From: Paragyromitra xinjiangensis
Taxonomy: Eukaryota > Ascomycota > Pezizomycetes > Pezizales > Discinaceae
Length of the DNA stretch: 64,000 bases
NCBI GenBank assembly: GCA_038503065.1
Contig: JBCAMK010000004.1
Coordinates: 2,121,001-2,185,000 of the forward strand
Reading direction: 5' to 3'
Part shown: positions 24,217 through 35,408 of the stretch, piece by piece
How positions within the stretch are numbered: position 1 is the first letter of the stretch
How the letters are laid out: each line of letters begins with the position of its first letter
Notes under the pieces: generated by a model
Database searches by the model: none
What the model was told of the DNA's origin: nothing
The model's input: the letters and a program-made list of their open reading frames with translations, nothing else
Program-made: the position numbers and the translations under genes

Positions 24217-25415
24217 ATGGTCTTTAGAACAGCTCTCACAGAAGCTCTAGGCATTGCCGGTACGTCCTTTCACGTGTCACATACGCACAAACAAAGCTAA
24301 CTATTCCAGTCCCTATTGTCCAAGGCGGAATGCAATGGGTAGGCTGTACGTGAACCCTCCTCTCCTAACTCTACAACCTACTCACAACCAGCAGACGCCG
24401 AACTCGCATCCGCGGTCTCAAACGCCGGGGGCCTCGGCATCCTCACAGCACTCACCCAGCCCTCCCCCGAAGACCTACGTAAAGAGATCCAGAAATGCAA
24501 AAAACTAACATCAAAACCCTTCGCCGTGAACCTAACACTCCTGCCGAGTATGGTCCCACCAGACTATGACGCATACGCACAAGTAGTGATCGATGAAGGG
24601 ATTAAGATCGGTATGTCCCATTCTCCCTCTCATCCAAGTCTATTCTAACATCGTGTAGTTGAGACGGCCGGTAACTCTCCGGGCGCGATCATCAAGAAGC
24701 TTAAGACGGCTTCGATCTTGATTCTACACAAATGCACGACTATCCGACACGCGCTCTCGGCCGAGAAGCTCGGTGTGGATTTCCTCTCGATCGATGGGTT
24801 TGAGTGTGCGGGTCATGTTGGCGAGACTGATATCACGAATTTTGTGCTCCTGAGGCGTGCGGCGCAGACGCTGAAGACGCCGTTTATTGCGTCGGGAGGG
24901 TTTGGAGACGGTGAGGGGCTGGCGGGCGCGTTGGCGCTTGGTGCGTGTGGGATTAATATGGGGACGAGGTTCATGTGTACGGTTGAGGCGCCGATTCATG
25001 TTAATATTAAGAAGGCGATTGTGAGTGCGAATGAGGAGCAGACGGAACTGTTGTTGAGGAGGTGGAGGAATACGAGTCGGTTGTATAAGAATAAGGTTGC
25101 GGTGGAGGCGAAGAAGATTGAGGTGGAGAGCACAACGGGGAAGTTTGAGGAGGTGGCGCCGTATGTGAGTGGGAAGAGAGGGAGACAGGTGTTTATTACG
25201 GGGGATGTAGACGAGGGGGTGAGTTCTCTTCTCCTTGGTTTTGGTGGGTGGGGGTAGATTCTAACTCAAGTGTATAGGTGTGGACTGCGGGCCCGGTTAT
25301 GGGACTGATTCATGATATTCCGACGTGTGCGGAGCTTGTCAAGAGGATAGAGAAGGAGGCAGAGGACGCGATCAAGAGGATAAGTGCTTTGATTGTGCCG
25401 CAGTCGAAGCTTTAG
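24217..25415 (+). CDS. Nitronate monooxygenase / 2-nitropropane dioxygenase-like flavoprotein
   Basis: Five exons (24217-24259, 24310-24345, 24395-24610, 24659-25218, 25278-25415) give 330 aa, the family's usual size. These FMN-dependent TIM-barrel enzymes oxidise propionate 3-nitronate and other nitronates to the aldehyde and nitrite, a detoxification role; some relatives are enoyl reductases. Motifs: VPIVQGGMQWVG near the N-terminus; AELASAVSNAGGLGILTAL for FMN binding; VETAGNSPG; SIDGFECAGHVGE, carrying the active-site His region; IASGGFGDGEGLAGALALGA with GTRF for phosphate binding. Exon 2 is only 36 nt. The gene lies 196 bp upstream of ERG8 on the same strand; there is no sign of functional linkage. 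The true substrate cannot be told from sequence. Confidence 0.9.
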
Positions 25416-25611
25416 GTGTAGCAGTTCTAGGATACCAGTGTAGAGCTCTTGTAGAATATATTGCGTTCGAGTGCTTTTGTGGTTATTCCGGATTAATTGC
25501 TGCTGCTGGACCCTGTTCGTGCATAGACCCCGCATAATGCCCCGCCAAGTCATCCTACATAAACTCCTTCTCCCCTTAATCTCCATCATTCCCACCACAT
25601 CTTCCTCTACA

Positions 25612-27035
25612 ATGTCAATCGCCGTCTCCGCCCCCGGGAAGGTTCTTCTCGCTGGAGGTTATCTCGTCCTTGATAAAAACTATTCTGGCCTTGTCTTTGG
25701 CCTCAGTGCTCGGATCCACTGCATCTCCACCCCCGACCCATCAGCTTCGAAGCCTGGAACTATCACCGTTAAATCGCCCCAATTCTCAAACGCAATATGG
25801 ATCTACGAACCAGAAAGAAGAGGAGTCGTAAAGCAGGTGTTTCAAGAAGGGTATTTCTTCCCATCCCCCCTCTCCCTCCCAACCACTCCAAAGCTAACCC
25901 CCCCAGCTCTACTAAAAACCCCTTCGTCGAAACCACCCTCCGCTACGTCCTCTCCTACATCGCCACCCTCCCAGACTCCAACTCACCCTCCAGCACTACA
26001 ATCACCATCCTTGCCGATAATGACTACTACTCCCAACCCATCACCCCCTCCCCACGCTTCAACAACCTCTCCGTACCGCTCTCCACCGCGCACAAAACTG
26101 GTCTCGGCTCATCCGCAGCCCTTGTCACATCTCTCACCTGCTGTCTCCTTACAACCTTCTCCCCACCTCCCCCTTCAGCACCCGATATGCGCACCATCGA
26201 GAAACAACAACTAATCCACAACCTCTCCCAAGCCTCCCACTGCGCAGCCCAAGGCAAGGTTGGGTCCGGCTTCGACGTTGCAGCCGCCGTCTTTGGCTCC
26301 TGCGTGTACCGTCGGTTCTCGCCGGGTATCCTCGAAGAGGTGCCGGATCCTTCATACGGCGCGTTTGCGCGCCGGCTAAAAGAGGTGGTTGAGGGGCCGT
26401 GGGATCTGCAAGTTTCTAAAACTCGTGTTCCACCGGGGATTCGCATCGTTATGGGGGATGTGGATTGTGGGAGTTCGACGCCGGGGATGGTGAAGACTGT
26501 ATTGAAGTGGCGTGGGGAAAATCCGGAGGCGGCGAAGCTGGTGTGGGATGCGTTGGAGGCGTTGAATAGGGGGCTGATTGATATGTTGGAGGAACTACGG
26601 ATCTGTGCGGAGGAGGATGAGGTAGCGTATGAAGAGGCGTTGAGGACTGTTAGGGTTTATGGATGGAGGGAGGGGACGGGATCGGGGAGTTTTCTTATGT
26701 TGAGGGGGGTGGGATTGCAGATTGCGAAGATCAGAATGGTTATTAGGGCTATGGGGGAAGCTGCGGGTGTCCCGATTGAGCCGGTTGAACAGACGAGGTT
26801 GTTGGATGCTATGGAGGGGAAGATTAATGGGGTTTTAGGAGGTGTGGTCCCTGGTGCAGGGGGGTATGATGCGGTTGCGTTTTTGCTCGTTGATCACGAG
26901 GACACGTTGGCGGAATTGAATACGGCGTTGGCGGGATGTGAGGGCGGGAATGTTCAGGCTTTGGAAACGAGGGAGGAGCAGGAGGGTGTTAGGAGGGAGC
27001 CGATAGAGGGGTATGAGGGGTGGGGGTTTGTTTAG
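25612..27035 (+). CDS. erg8: Phosphomevalonate kinase
   Basis: Two exons (25612-25850, 25907-27035) join to 455 aa. The enzyme phosphorylates 5-phosphomevalonate to 5-diphosphomevalonate in the cytosolic mevalonate pathway to ergosterol. It is a GHMP kinase: motif 1 is APGKVLLAGGYLVLD at the N-terminus, the ATP-binding motif 2 is HKTGLGSSAALVTSLT, followed by AAQGKVGSGFDVAAAVFGS, and motif 3 is VPGAGGYDAVAFLL near the C-terminus. The 56-nt intron (GTATTT..GCTAAC..CCCCAG) joins QEG to STKNPFVETTL. Codon use changes midway from C-ending to G-ending codons, probably compositional. Confidence 0.96.
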
Positions 27036-27683
27036 TACTTAATTGTGTGGGATTTATTTTTGGATGTTTGGTGTTGGGGGACACATAGATAAATTGTGGT
27101 GGAGGAGGTAATGGATAGAGTTGGAGATGGAGTATACAAGCTTGGGACTCGATAGAGGAGATATCATTTTAATATACGTCTTATTTCTGTGAACTGTTAT
27201 GTTGGAAGTCTCGGATATGGGTTTGCGGTGGCTTTAGAGAGATTCTGGGTCTGCAGATCGTTAGGCTGAGATAGGATTTGTGTAGATTGCGAAGGGGATG
27301 GCGGTATTCCTTGGATTACGGGTTTTGTCGACTATTTTTACACATACCTATACCTGGATTTCATGCTTGTCCTATATACCAGAATCGCAAATAGGAGAGT
27401 CTGTATATACACCAACATACTGGTATTGTTAAGGGAGACTTGCTAGTTTCCGAGTGATACTATATGATTAGCAGGACGGTGCAGAAGTAGTTCCACAGCA
27501 TATACTAATCTCGAGAAGTTTTTCTATGGGTAGAGAATGTGGGCCGGTACCGAATGGAAGTTCTTCTACTGATGAGAGAAGTAGGCCTTTTCCTCCCAGG
27601 GGAAATCTCGAATCGTCAAAGACCCTATAGAAAGGTTTGGGGTTGAGGCGGTTGATCTGGAGGTTCCCGCTGCTAGACCACCT
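27036..27683. other. Intergenic region after ERG8
   Basis: T/G-rich 3' UTR-like sequence just after ERG8, then AT-rich sequence with frequent stops. One CGAGTGATA motif at 27451-27459. An AG acceptor-like CTCCCAG near 27598 is in frame with the following F-box-family-like frame, so an upstream exon of that gene could lie here, but none was identified. Confidence 0.35.
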
Positions 27684-28082
27684 TTGATTATTTTCAAAGC
27701 GGGTTCAGAACCGATACTTTCTTCTTCCCGTAGACGTGAATCCCCGTCTCTAGAAACGCTACAGCTTCAAAGTGCCCCAGAGCCACACCTAGAAGCACAT
27801 GGATCACCTCCCAACTCCATGGTAAACTCCGAGGAATTTTGGGCCAGTCTAGTCTCCGAGCTCCAACTCCCTTCACCCACTCCTTATAGCTCTTTCCAAG
27901 AGCTCTACATGGCCACTCACCAGTACCTATGGCTCCATGGTCGGGTCTGGCATGGAGATAAAGAGCGCTATGGTACTCTCTTCATCTCTAAGTATAGTCT
28001 CCAAAGTGGAGAGATTGAATTTTCTAGAATCCTTGTTGCTTGGGCCTCTGGCGATGCAGACTATTATAAAATATGTGACTAG
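27684..28082 (+). pseudogene. F-box-family-like C-terminal fragment, possible partial or decayed gene
   Basis: A 132-codon frame whose last 75 residues (FWASLVSELQLPSPTPYSSF, then YLWLHGRVWHGDKERYGTLF and ISKYSLQSGEIEFSRIL) resemble the region after the F-box in many fungal F-box-domain proteins, where a Trp-rich entry leads into a strand with tone (G)xLxIxRYSxxTGxIE. No F-box (LPxEIxxxIL) is seen upstream and the frame stops shortly after the match, so most of the usual ~500 residues are absent. It could be the surviving part of a decayed copy, or an exon of a gene with unrecognised flanks. The assignment is from remembered family character only. Confidence 0.35.
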
Positions 28083-29319
28083 GTTTGTTTGGTTGATAGA
28101 TCTTTGGGCTTAATAGTTACTTTTTTGTAGAGACAAATGGTATAGACTGCGTAGTTTCTAGCGAGTGGTAGCTAGTGCACGCAAATATCTGCGTTGGTGA
28201 TTAAGGAGGGAGAAACATCTATTGGAAGCGTTTCGACGAGGAGCTCATTAGGCAGCAATGGAATCGTGATAGAGCTGAAGCTAAGGTTAAATGAGAGTCG
28301 AAGGGGCGATGAGATGAGATTTCTTGCAGAGGAAGGATAAAAAGCACGTAAGTATAATCCAAGCATGCAAGCTTACCACCCGTTTTGATTCGCTCAACGG
28401 CATGCAAAGACATCTGATTGGCTCAGCTATCTGGGTAGATCAAATCTTGTTTGGTGGTAAACCGAGGGCTTGGCTGCCTGTTAGCGACGAGGAAACAACC
28501 ACTTGTCGAGTGAGAAATCATAAAGATCGGAACTCTGACGTGCTTAGAATTTTGTATTTATTTAGTAGATTGTAAAAATAATTAAATAAGGTGTTCTGAA
28601 GTATAATAGTACTGGGCGCAATTGCCCTCATCAGTAATCAAAGCCTGGAAGACTTAACGTTCCTTCATGACTTTGTGTGAGTTCTGAGATAGGGTAAATA
28701 AGTAAACTCCCCGGACATAGCGACTATAGGATGGATATACCTATCGTGGTCCCATCTTCCTAAGCTCTAATTCCCAATCTAGTCTAGTTTGGAATTAAGC
28801 CAATATGAAGCACTTCTGTTGGATTCCCGTCCCTACTATCCCCAACTATTTCCAGATTATGATAACTTTCATCTTATAGGACCATTTGATAGTAGTGATA
28901 ATTATTAATTATCATAAACGCAATATACAATCCCTGGTTTTGGCCTGCCAAAAAACTCCAGAGACGAGTGACTATCTATGACCATGATCAATAAAGCCTG
29001 GTATTCATCTCTTAACACCCCCTCCTATGAACAAAAAGGAAAAAGAGAACAAACAGAAACCGCCCAGCCTAAACCCAGAGCTCCTTACCTACACTATGTA
29101 CCTCAGACTAACAGTGTTGGAGAGAGAAACCGAAAAAAAACCGAAAAAAAGTTCAAGAATAATACACAAGAAAAAGATTGCATCAAAACCCTAAGGTGAT
29201 GCAAGATAAAGAGGCGAATTACGAAGAACTAAGCCAGTTCTTGGCGAATACTCCCAAACCCAAGTCACAGAAGGTAGAATCAAGAAAATAGCGAAGAATG
29301 ACTTCCACCTCACCACTAG
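28083..29319. other. Gene-poor AT-rich interval
   Basis: 1.2 kb with no supported gene. Short frames at 28324-28575 and 28978-29199 have no family features. The segment is more AT-rich than its surroundings (ATAATTATTAATTATCATAA near 28900), like the preceding fragment, which fits a decayed stretch. Confidence 0.35.
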
Positions 29320-30390
29320 TTATCGTCCCATCTCAGCACGTTCTGCTTGCCATGCTGCTCGCTCACCGTCAACGATTGCATTGTACTCTTTCAACAACTT
29401 TTCCTTGTCGATGAGGTCCCTCTTTAGGCTTTGCACCTCTGCCTTCAGCCCTCTCTGTTTCTTGATAGCTTGAACCCTCTCTTCCAGGTGACCCAATAGC
29501 TCATCCACCACTTCATCTGTAGATTCTTTATCTTCCTCATCATGAAGACCGAGAGGAGCAATAGGTGCTGGGATGAAATTACTTCTTGCTCTCAGTTCTG
29601 GTTCTACTGAGGCCTGCTCCTTCAGTTCTGGCTGCTGGTGTAATAGCCTCTCGGGGCGAGTGTTTTCCCAGTCGTACATCATCCTTGCCATTTCATCCGT
29701 ATAAAGTACCGTATAGATATCTTCCTGCATCTTCCGGTCACCGCGGGAAGATTCGATTAGTCGGACTGCTCGGCGAAGCCATGGCCAGATTATGGCGTGA
29801 TTGTCACCTCCTTCATCTGTATCGTCTTCTGCTGTAACTTCATCTGGCATTCTTGGGCGGTCGTAGATAGTGGAGATTCTTTCTTGAGGATGCATATTGA
29901 TGATATTCGGGGTTGGAGTCCCCATCCCTGCTGAGATGCCCTGCAGTTCATGATCTGGGTGAAGCTGCATCGGGCCAATCCCAGAGACAACTAGTGGTTG
30001 TGGTGCAACCTCAACGCCTTTCCCTTTCGGTTCCTTACGACCTATCATTGGGGTTTCACCAGTACCGTTCTCCCTCTGTCGACTAATTTGTCCGAACCCC
30101 ATCATTTCCTGACCTTTCCCCATCACCACCACCTCGTCCTCATCGAGTTCGTCGTCTGTTCCCTGGATGAGAGGACTGTGATCCCCGGATTCGCTCCTTC
30201 TCCCTTCTGCTATATCTGCTGAGTCCAACTCCATCCCAGAGCCCAGCGAGTCGTGCCCTAAACTCTGGCGCTCACGATCGCGCGCCCTTTTGCGAGCTTG
30301 TCGCAGGCGGGCCATCTCCCGCTTGCGCTGGAGTCGCTCTTGATCGGTGAACATGGCTGGTCTTCCGCGCTGACGTTTCTCTGCGCTCAT
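29320..30390 (-). CDS. Putative DNA-binding protein with basic AT-hook-like N-terminus and C-terminal coiled coil
   Basis: One exon, 356 aa, not assigned to a named family. The N-terminus MSAEKRQRGRPAMFTDQERL carries the RGRP core of an AT-hook, followed by a long basic helix (RKREMARLRQARKRARDRER). The middle is acidic and disordered (DELDEDEVVVMG). A folded segment follows (NHAIIWPWLRRAVRLIESS, KMQEDIYTVLYTDEMARMMY). The C-terminal 80 residues form a heptad-type coiled coil (LKAEVQSLKRDLIDKEKLLK). The basic stretch plus distant coiled coil is not a canonical bZIP because the NxxAAxxCR signature is missing. Similar RGRP-basic starts occur in uncharacterised fungal proteins. A nuclear role is inferred. 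The start at 30390 is the first ATG of the frame. Confidence 0.75.
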   Translation of the reverse strand: MSAEKRQRGRPAMFTDQERLQRKREMARLRQARKRARDRERQSLGHDSLGSGMELDSADIAEGRRSESGDHSPLIQGTDDELDEDEVVVMGKGQEMMGFGQISRQRENGTGETPMIGRKEPKGKGVEVAPQPLVVSGIGPMQLHPDHELQGISAGMGTPTPNIINMHPQERISTIYDRPRMPDEVTAEDDTDEGGDNHAIIWPWLRRAVRLIESSRGDRKMQEDIYTVLYTDEMARMMYDWENTRPERLLHQQPELKEQASVEPELRARSNFIPAPIAPLGLHDEEDKESTDEVVDELLGHLEERVQAIKKQRGLKAEVQSLKRDLIDKEKLLKEYNAIVDGERAAWQAERAEMGR

Positions 30391-31795
30391 TTACTAGTTA
30401 TATTGACTGATGGTGTCCTGCTTTCGCGGGGAAAGTATTTTTTGTTGGATGGGGGTACCGAGGAAGAAGAAGCGCTCAGCTGGGAGGGAGGTGTTAGATA
30501 TACTTGCATGGGGGTGGGTGTTTTTTTTTGATTTTAGTAGGAATAAAATAAAATAAAAAGAACTATCCACATACAGATTGGTCGCCCAGCACTGGCGCGC
30601 AGAAAACCGTGGAGTCGTCCGCGCAGCCCTCGAACCTTGGACGAACAACGTACAAATAGAAGGCTTGAAGTAGCAGTGTATGTAGAAGTGGGCGTGGTAG
30701 TAACGGATGAAGAAAGACGGCACTCCTATAAACCGACCGCAAGAGTCACGTTCGCCAAGGGTGTTTGCATCAGTGACGAAGATCCTTGCGCACAGTCAGG
30801 CAGGTAGAAATAAATGCGTTCTTTTTTTACAAGGAGGATTTGGCTGAAACGTGCACTGGAAACAAAACGAGCCGCTTTGGGCGTGACAGATAAATTGGGT
30901 TGAAGAGGGATCGAAGGGTGATGATTGATCGCCCGTCACTGGTTAGACAGGAGGGGGCTGAGCCGCGTGACACCATACCGTAACGGGAAATGACACCTCC
31001 TTTTCAAAGAGCCGGGGCGTGACTCATGCAGACTGCCACTCAGCTGGGTACGTGACTTCTTTAAATACTCTGCGAGTAACTCTCTACCTACACCCTCGCG
31101 AAAGGCCAAGTGGTGATAGTACCTAGACAGATGAACCCTTTTGACACCTGTAATCCTTCACATGGCGACACCTGTGGCGTCATGTCTGTTCCAGTCTGTC
31201 TTGCAATTCCGGGGTTAAGGTTACTTGGCAGTATTCGGCTTCACCCGACGTCCTTTTCATTCGATAGGTTTTGCCCGTCATATTTGTCACGGCTCACGCT
31301 GTACCCGGGTTCCGTAATACCACTCGATTAGTGATAAGCCACCGGTTATAAAACTTTGTGAGAAGTTCGGAATATGCTGCGAGACATCCGTACTATCGCT
31401 CGCCGAGTCCCGAAGACATGATGTATTTATAAGACCGTAGTACAAAAAGTACCGCTGCGGACCGAAGGCTACAGCTATATTCCGGATAATTACATAACCA
31501 TCGATCCTTCTTGTCCGACTCACCGAGCTTCGGGTGTTCTGGTTAACAAATACCTAAGACAAGAGGTGTCGTTTCTTCTAGCCAATTGGATGGCCAAAGC
31601 TCTGTGGCCCGGGAACTCACTGAGCAGGGAAAAGCTATTGAACCGGATACCGAAATGAAGGTGTAACTGCTATTAATAGTACAACTATAAACCATACAGT
31701 AATATCGAAGCTTCGTAACACTGTCGTCTGTTCTTTCCCTAATTCGGTCCTTCTTACTTAATTCAACCGTGCCCACATTTATACCACCAGCTACC
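30391..31795. other. Intergenic region between the coiled-coil gene and MOB1
   Basis: 1.4 kb with no supported gene. 30400-31100 is the upstream region of the minus-strand coiled-coil gene; 31100-31795 is 3' of MOB1. Short frames here have no recognisable features. Confidence 0.35.
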
Positions 31796-32802
31796 CTATG
31801 TAGTCCGCACGATCCTCTCGACCATTTCGTCTAGTGGCCCATAAAACCCCTCTCCAGACTCTAACCTAAACTCTTTTATAAATAAGATATAGTGCTTAAA
31901 GCTAGTGTTCATATGGCTATCCAGCCCCATCGCAACCACAACCGGATAATGATGACAGTACATATGCGCATACACCCTGAAGAGACGCTTGACAAGTTGT
32001 TTGATAGTGGGTCGGAAGGTTTTCGGAAACTTAACACCTGTAACCCGTATAAGTGAGCATGGAGGCAAGCTGACTCAGAATAAACGAGATAAGTGATAAG
32101 TACGTACCTACACGGGAAGGAAAGAGTTGCTCGTTGTTGATGTGGTCTTGCACCCAGGACATTAAGAGTTCAATGTATTCTGGTGCTGATAGTCTTGTAG
32201 GGCGTTTGTACTTTTTATGATCTTGCCAAAGGTATTCGAATCTTTTCATATGAGGTATTAGTGTTGGGCTATATCAATCGAGATAAGAGTGTAAAGGATC
32301 GGGGTAATTACTCATCTGAGGCCTTCATTACAGGGCACGTAGCTGGGGAGCAGAATTCAGTTATCGATCCATACTATTGATCAAAGCGTTAACCTGAGAG
32401 TCACGGGCTGAACATGAGCTTAAGACACCAAACAGAAACCCTACCAGTAGATTTATCTGGGTATAAAAATCCACAACTAATCGTCGTTCACGTCAGCTCC
32501 GCTAAAGCCCATCTGATGTGTAACATACCGTGTACTGCAAGCCATTCATCCAAATCTTCCCCCTCGGGCAACATAACTGCCTTCCTCAAGCTCCCCTCTC
32601 CTAATGTTTGTTCTGCATACTTCCTTAGGTGATACTTAGATCTACTTTTAGGCAATTTAGACTGCTCCTGAGACGATCGTGGGCGATTATCGTGGAACAT
32701 TAAACGTGTGTGGTCTTTGGTTAATGGGGATATGTAAGCTGCCTGCGGAGGGTGAGGGAAGATACTGTGGTGAGCGATAGATGTTGTTCGTGTAGTATCC
32801 AT
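31796..32802 (-). CDS. mob1: Mob1-type kinase regulator of the mitotic exit / septation network
   Basis: Five exons (32529-32802, 32445-32476, 32312-32373, 32108-32241, 31796-32037) join in phase to 247 aa. Mob1 binds and activates NDR/LATS kinases (Dbf2/Sid2) in mitotic exit and septation. After a variable N-terminus the core reads [71 protein letters not shown] and [20 protein letters not shown], followed by [16 protein letters not shown]. The zinc ligands are visible as FCxxxxCP and the two His of YCHH/NTSFKH. Exon 2 is only 32 nt, so the gene is easily missed by simple gene finders. Mob1 rather than Mob2 is favoured by the GSLRKAV and [14 protein letters not shown] segments. Confidence 0.93.
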
Positions 32803-34163
32803 TTCTTTCTTCTTTCTCGCCAGAGTGAGTTAACTGTATAGATTTGTTTTGATTTTGTTTTGTTGTTTTGAGGTGTGGCGAATAATGTGTTGCAACACTC
32901 ATGCATCTGGAACATGGAACTGACGAATTGGAGCAAGGGATGAAATGCGAGGAATGAAATCTTGAGGATACCCGTTTTGGTAGTTGAAATCTTCGAGATT
33001 GCTTTTAGCTGTGTTGAAATTCAATAGGAGAAGTTGGTGCTTCGCTTTTTATGGTAAGATGCATCTGGGCTCCCAAAGTCATGAGTTCTCACTCGGTGAA
33101 ATCTATGCCTAGGCATTTTCGGAAAGGGACTGAACTAAGGCATCTACTGTGGTGAAGGAGGGGTCTCTTGGTAGCTAAAATTCATCGTGCTCACATATCT
33201 ACGTCTTCCAACTAGAAAATCCTTGTTATTCCATATATCTTTTCTTTAGCACTATCGTGCAATACATGCTGGAAAATGACCTGGGGGTTTACTTGAAACC
33301 ACAAAATGGCCTGGCTATCCTTTAGACCTGCATGGGATCATTTAAACCTGAACAGCACGTTCTTGTTTGTGTTCTCAAGGTGCTTGGATATACGCGTTGT
33401 GACGGGCTTCTTGTGGGCGCTTCGTTGCTGGTTAGACTATATCTTATTTTATAGTTAGTAGTTCGTTGCTCAGCCAGTACTGGGCTTAATAGGTTGGAAC
33501 TTTCCACCGCGATAAATCCCTGCTTGTCATTAGCCTGGTTTTGTCATTGGCCAATGAGCGATTGTGCGTGACAACTATACATGGCCGAAGCATCTAGGTT
33601 CGTCACCGCCTCTACTACATATGGCCAGTTACAAGAAACTAAGATGGCTACAAAAGGGCCTAGCTGAACTTCTCACGATCGCCTTGGTTTTGACAGGCGA
33701 TTGCAAATCTGGAGATGGTTGGGAATTTCAGCTCTGATTCAATTCGCTAAGAACGCTTCTCCTCTAGTAGGTTATATACCTTAGATTTAATCTGATGACG
33801 GCTAAAAGGCGTCCTGTGTTGGTTTAAGGTTGATGTCAATTTGTGACTTTTACGTGTAAGCTGGGCATTTTTATAAGCGTAGATTGCACCACAAGCTTTG
33901 CATTATGGCCATATCTGATGCGCCACCGATCATAACATGTCACTCGGGATTACATTAACCTGAAAGTCTCTAGGGCGTCAACCCCGAGGGGCAATTCATC
34001 CCAAGATTTAGAAATAGGAGTAATAAGACTTTTATGGACGGCTCTTCACTGTCAAACCACTTTTCTAACTTAGCACACCGCCACCCACCCACATCTTTCT
34101 TTGCTCTCCCTAGTCCTAATTTTACCACCCTTACCACAACAATCCCCTAACACTCCCGCAGCT
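32803..34163. other. Divergent intergenic region
   Basis: 1.36 kb between MOB1 (-) and the CYTH gene (+), containing both promoters. No additional gene was found. It is AT-rich in the middle; a CT-rich leader precedes the ATG at 34164. Confidence 0.35.
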
Positions 34164-34886
34164 ATGCCTCTCCATCTTGTATCCCGTCGCTTCCTCTTCT
34201 CCCCCCTTCTTCTCCGCCCCTTCTGCCTCAATACCGGCACCCCCCGCTTCAAAGCCCACAACTACCGCAGCACCTCCGAAATCGTCGATATCTACTACGA
34301 CACGTCCACCTACCAACTCGCATCTAACGAGATCTCGCTCCGCACCCGAAACGGTATCTGGCAGCTGAAGCAGAGGGTCCCGTTTTCCCCTAAGCCACAG
34401 AAGATCGATCATTTCCATGAGAAGAACCATCTTAGCACGCGTGTTTGGAAGGAACTCACGGACCGTAGGGAGATTATGATATTCATGGAGGGGCTTCTTG
34501 GGAAAGATGCGATGATGATGATGAATGATGATGGTCGAGAGGAGGGCGTTGTTGGGAGGACTTTGACGTTTAATTTCGGGATGAAGGTAATTTCGGAGTT
34601 GAAGATGACGAGGATTAGCTATGTGCTTGATAATAAGTGGATGGTGAATTTGGACCGTGTGAAAGGGAGTGGGTATCAGGTTGGGAAGGTTGAGGCGGAA
34701 CTGGGAGTGGGGTCTGGAGAGGAGAAGGTTATTGGGATGGCGAGGGAGAAAGTTGAGGAGATTGAGGATATGATGGATAAGTGTAGGTGGTTTTTCAGGG
34801 AGGTACCGGATCCAGCGGATGGGGTCAAAGGGAAAATGTGTGCTTGGTTTGAGAAGCCTGGTATAATCGGTGAAGAGACGGGGTAG
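34164..34886 (+). CDS. CYTH-like domain protein, thiamine-triphosphatase type
   Basis: One exon, 240 aa. CYTH proteins form a metal-dependent beta-tunnel that hydrolyses triphosphates; the fungal branch is annotated as thiamine-triphosphatase-like. Visible CYTH features: IVDIYYDTSTYQLASNEISL RTR (split here), where the YYDT and xLRxR motifs supply triphosphate-binding residues; WQLKQRVP; KELTDRREI; and VGKVEAELGVG carrying the acidic metal ligands in late strands. The expected N-terminal ExExK motif is not recognisable: the frame opens MPLHLVSRRFLFSPLLLRPF, which looks like a mitochondrial-type leader, then goes straight to the second strand. Either the motif has diverged or the start exon differs. 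Substrate is therefore uncertain. Confidence 0.75.
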   Translation: MPLHLVSRRFLFSPLLLRPFCLNTGTPRFKAHNYRSTSEIVDIYYDTSTYQLASNEISLRTRNGIWQLKQRVPFSPKPQKIDHFHEKNHLSTRVWKELTDRREIMIFMEGLLGKDAMMMMNDDGREEGVVGRTLTFNFGMKVISELKMTRISYVLDNKWMVNLDRVKGSGYQVGKVEAELGVGSGEEKVIGMAREKVEEIEDMMDKCRWFFREVPDPADGVKGKMCAWFEKPGIIGEETG

Positions 34887-35408
34887 TAGAAGTAAATAGT
34901 AGAAGCAGTATCTAGGGTGGTTTTTCTATCACACTCTAGTAATAGGTTTGATCGATTATTTGAACCTATTATATGCAAATCTAGACTTGAGTCTATCTAA
35001 ACTACTTTTAAAGTCAGTGAGTCTTTTTATACCGGCCTTCATGCCTACTATGCCATTTAGCACAGGGAGTCACTAGCGATCACTCGACTTACGGCAAGTT
35101 TGTAAACCCGGCCGCAGCCGGCCGCTACCTTGCGATTTCCACCGATCATGAATATCGGTCGCACAAGTAGATTCTTCAGGTGGGGGTTTTGGGTGGTGGA
35201 AGTTCGGAAATTCGGCCGCTTAACTACGGGACCCACGTGGGGCTGAAGTTTTGTTGCATAGAATTAACGTGGGGCGTTATGCATCAGTTCTAAAATTTAA
35301 CCCCACTAGAGAAAAAAACCACTTCAAATTCCGCGACTTTTCACGAAACCCTTCCAATTCTCCAAAATTCACGAGTTTCCTCCCCTTCACCTCGCAAAAC
35401 AAAAAAAC

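Noticed and set aside
30601..30650. CCCTCGAACC (complement GGTTCGAGGG) as a possible tRNA T arm
   Set aside because: Stem bases do not pair and no upstream anticodon or D arm is found on the minus strand.
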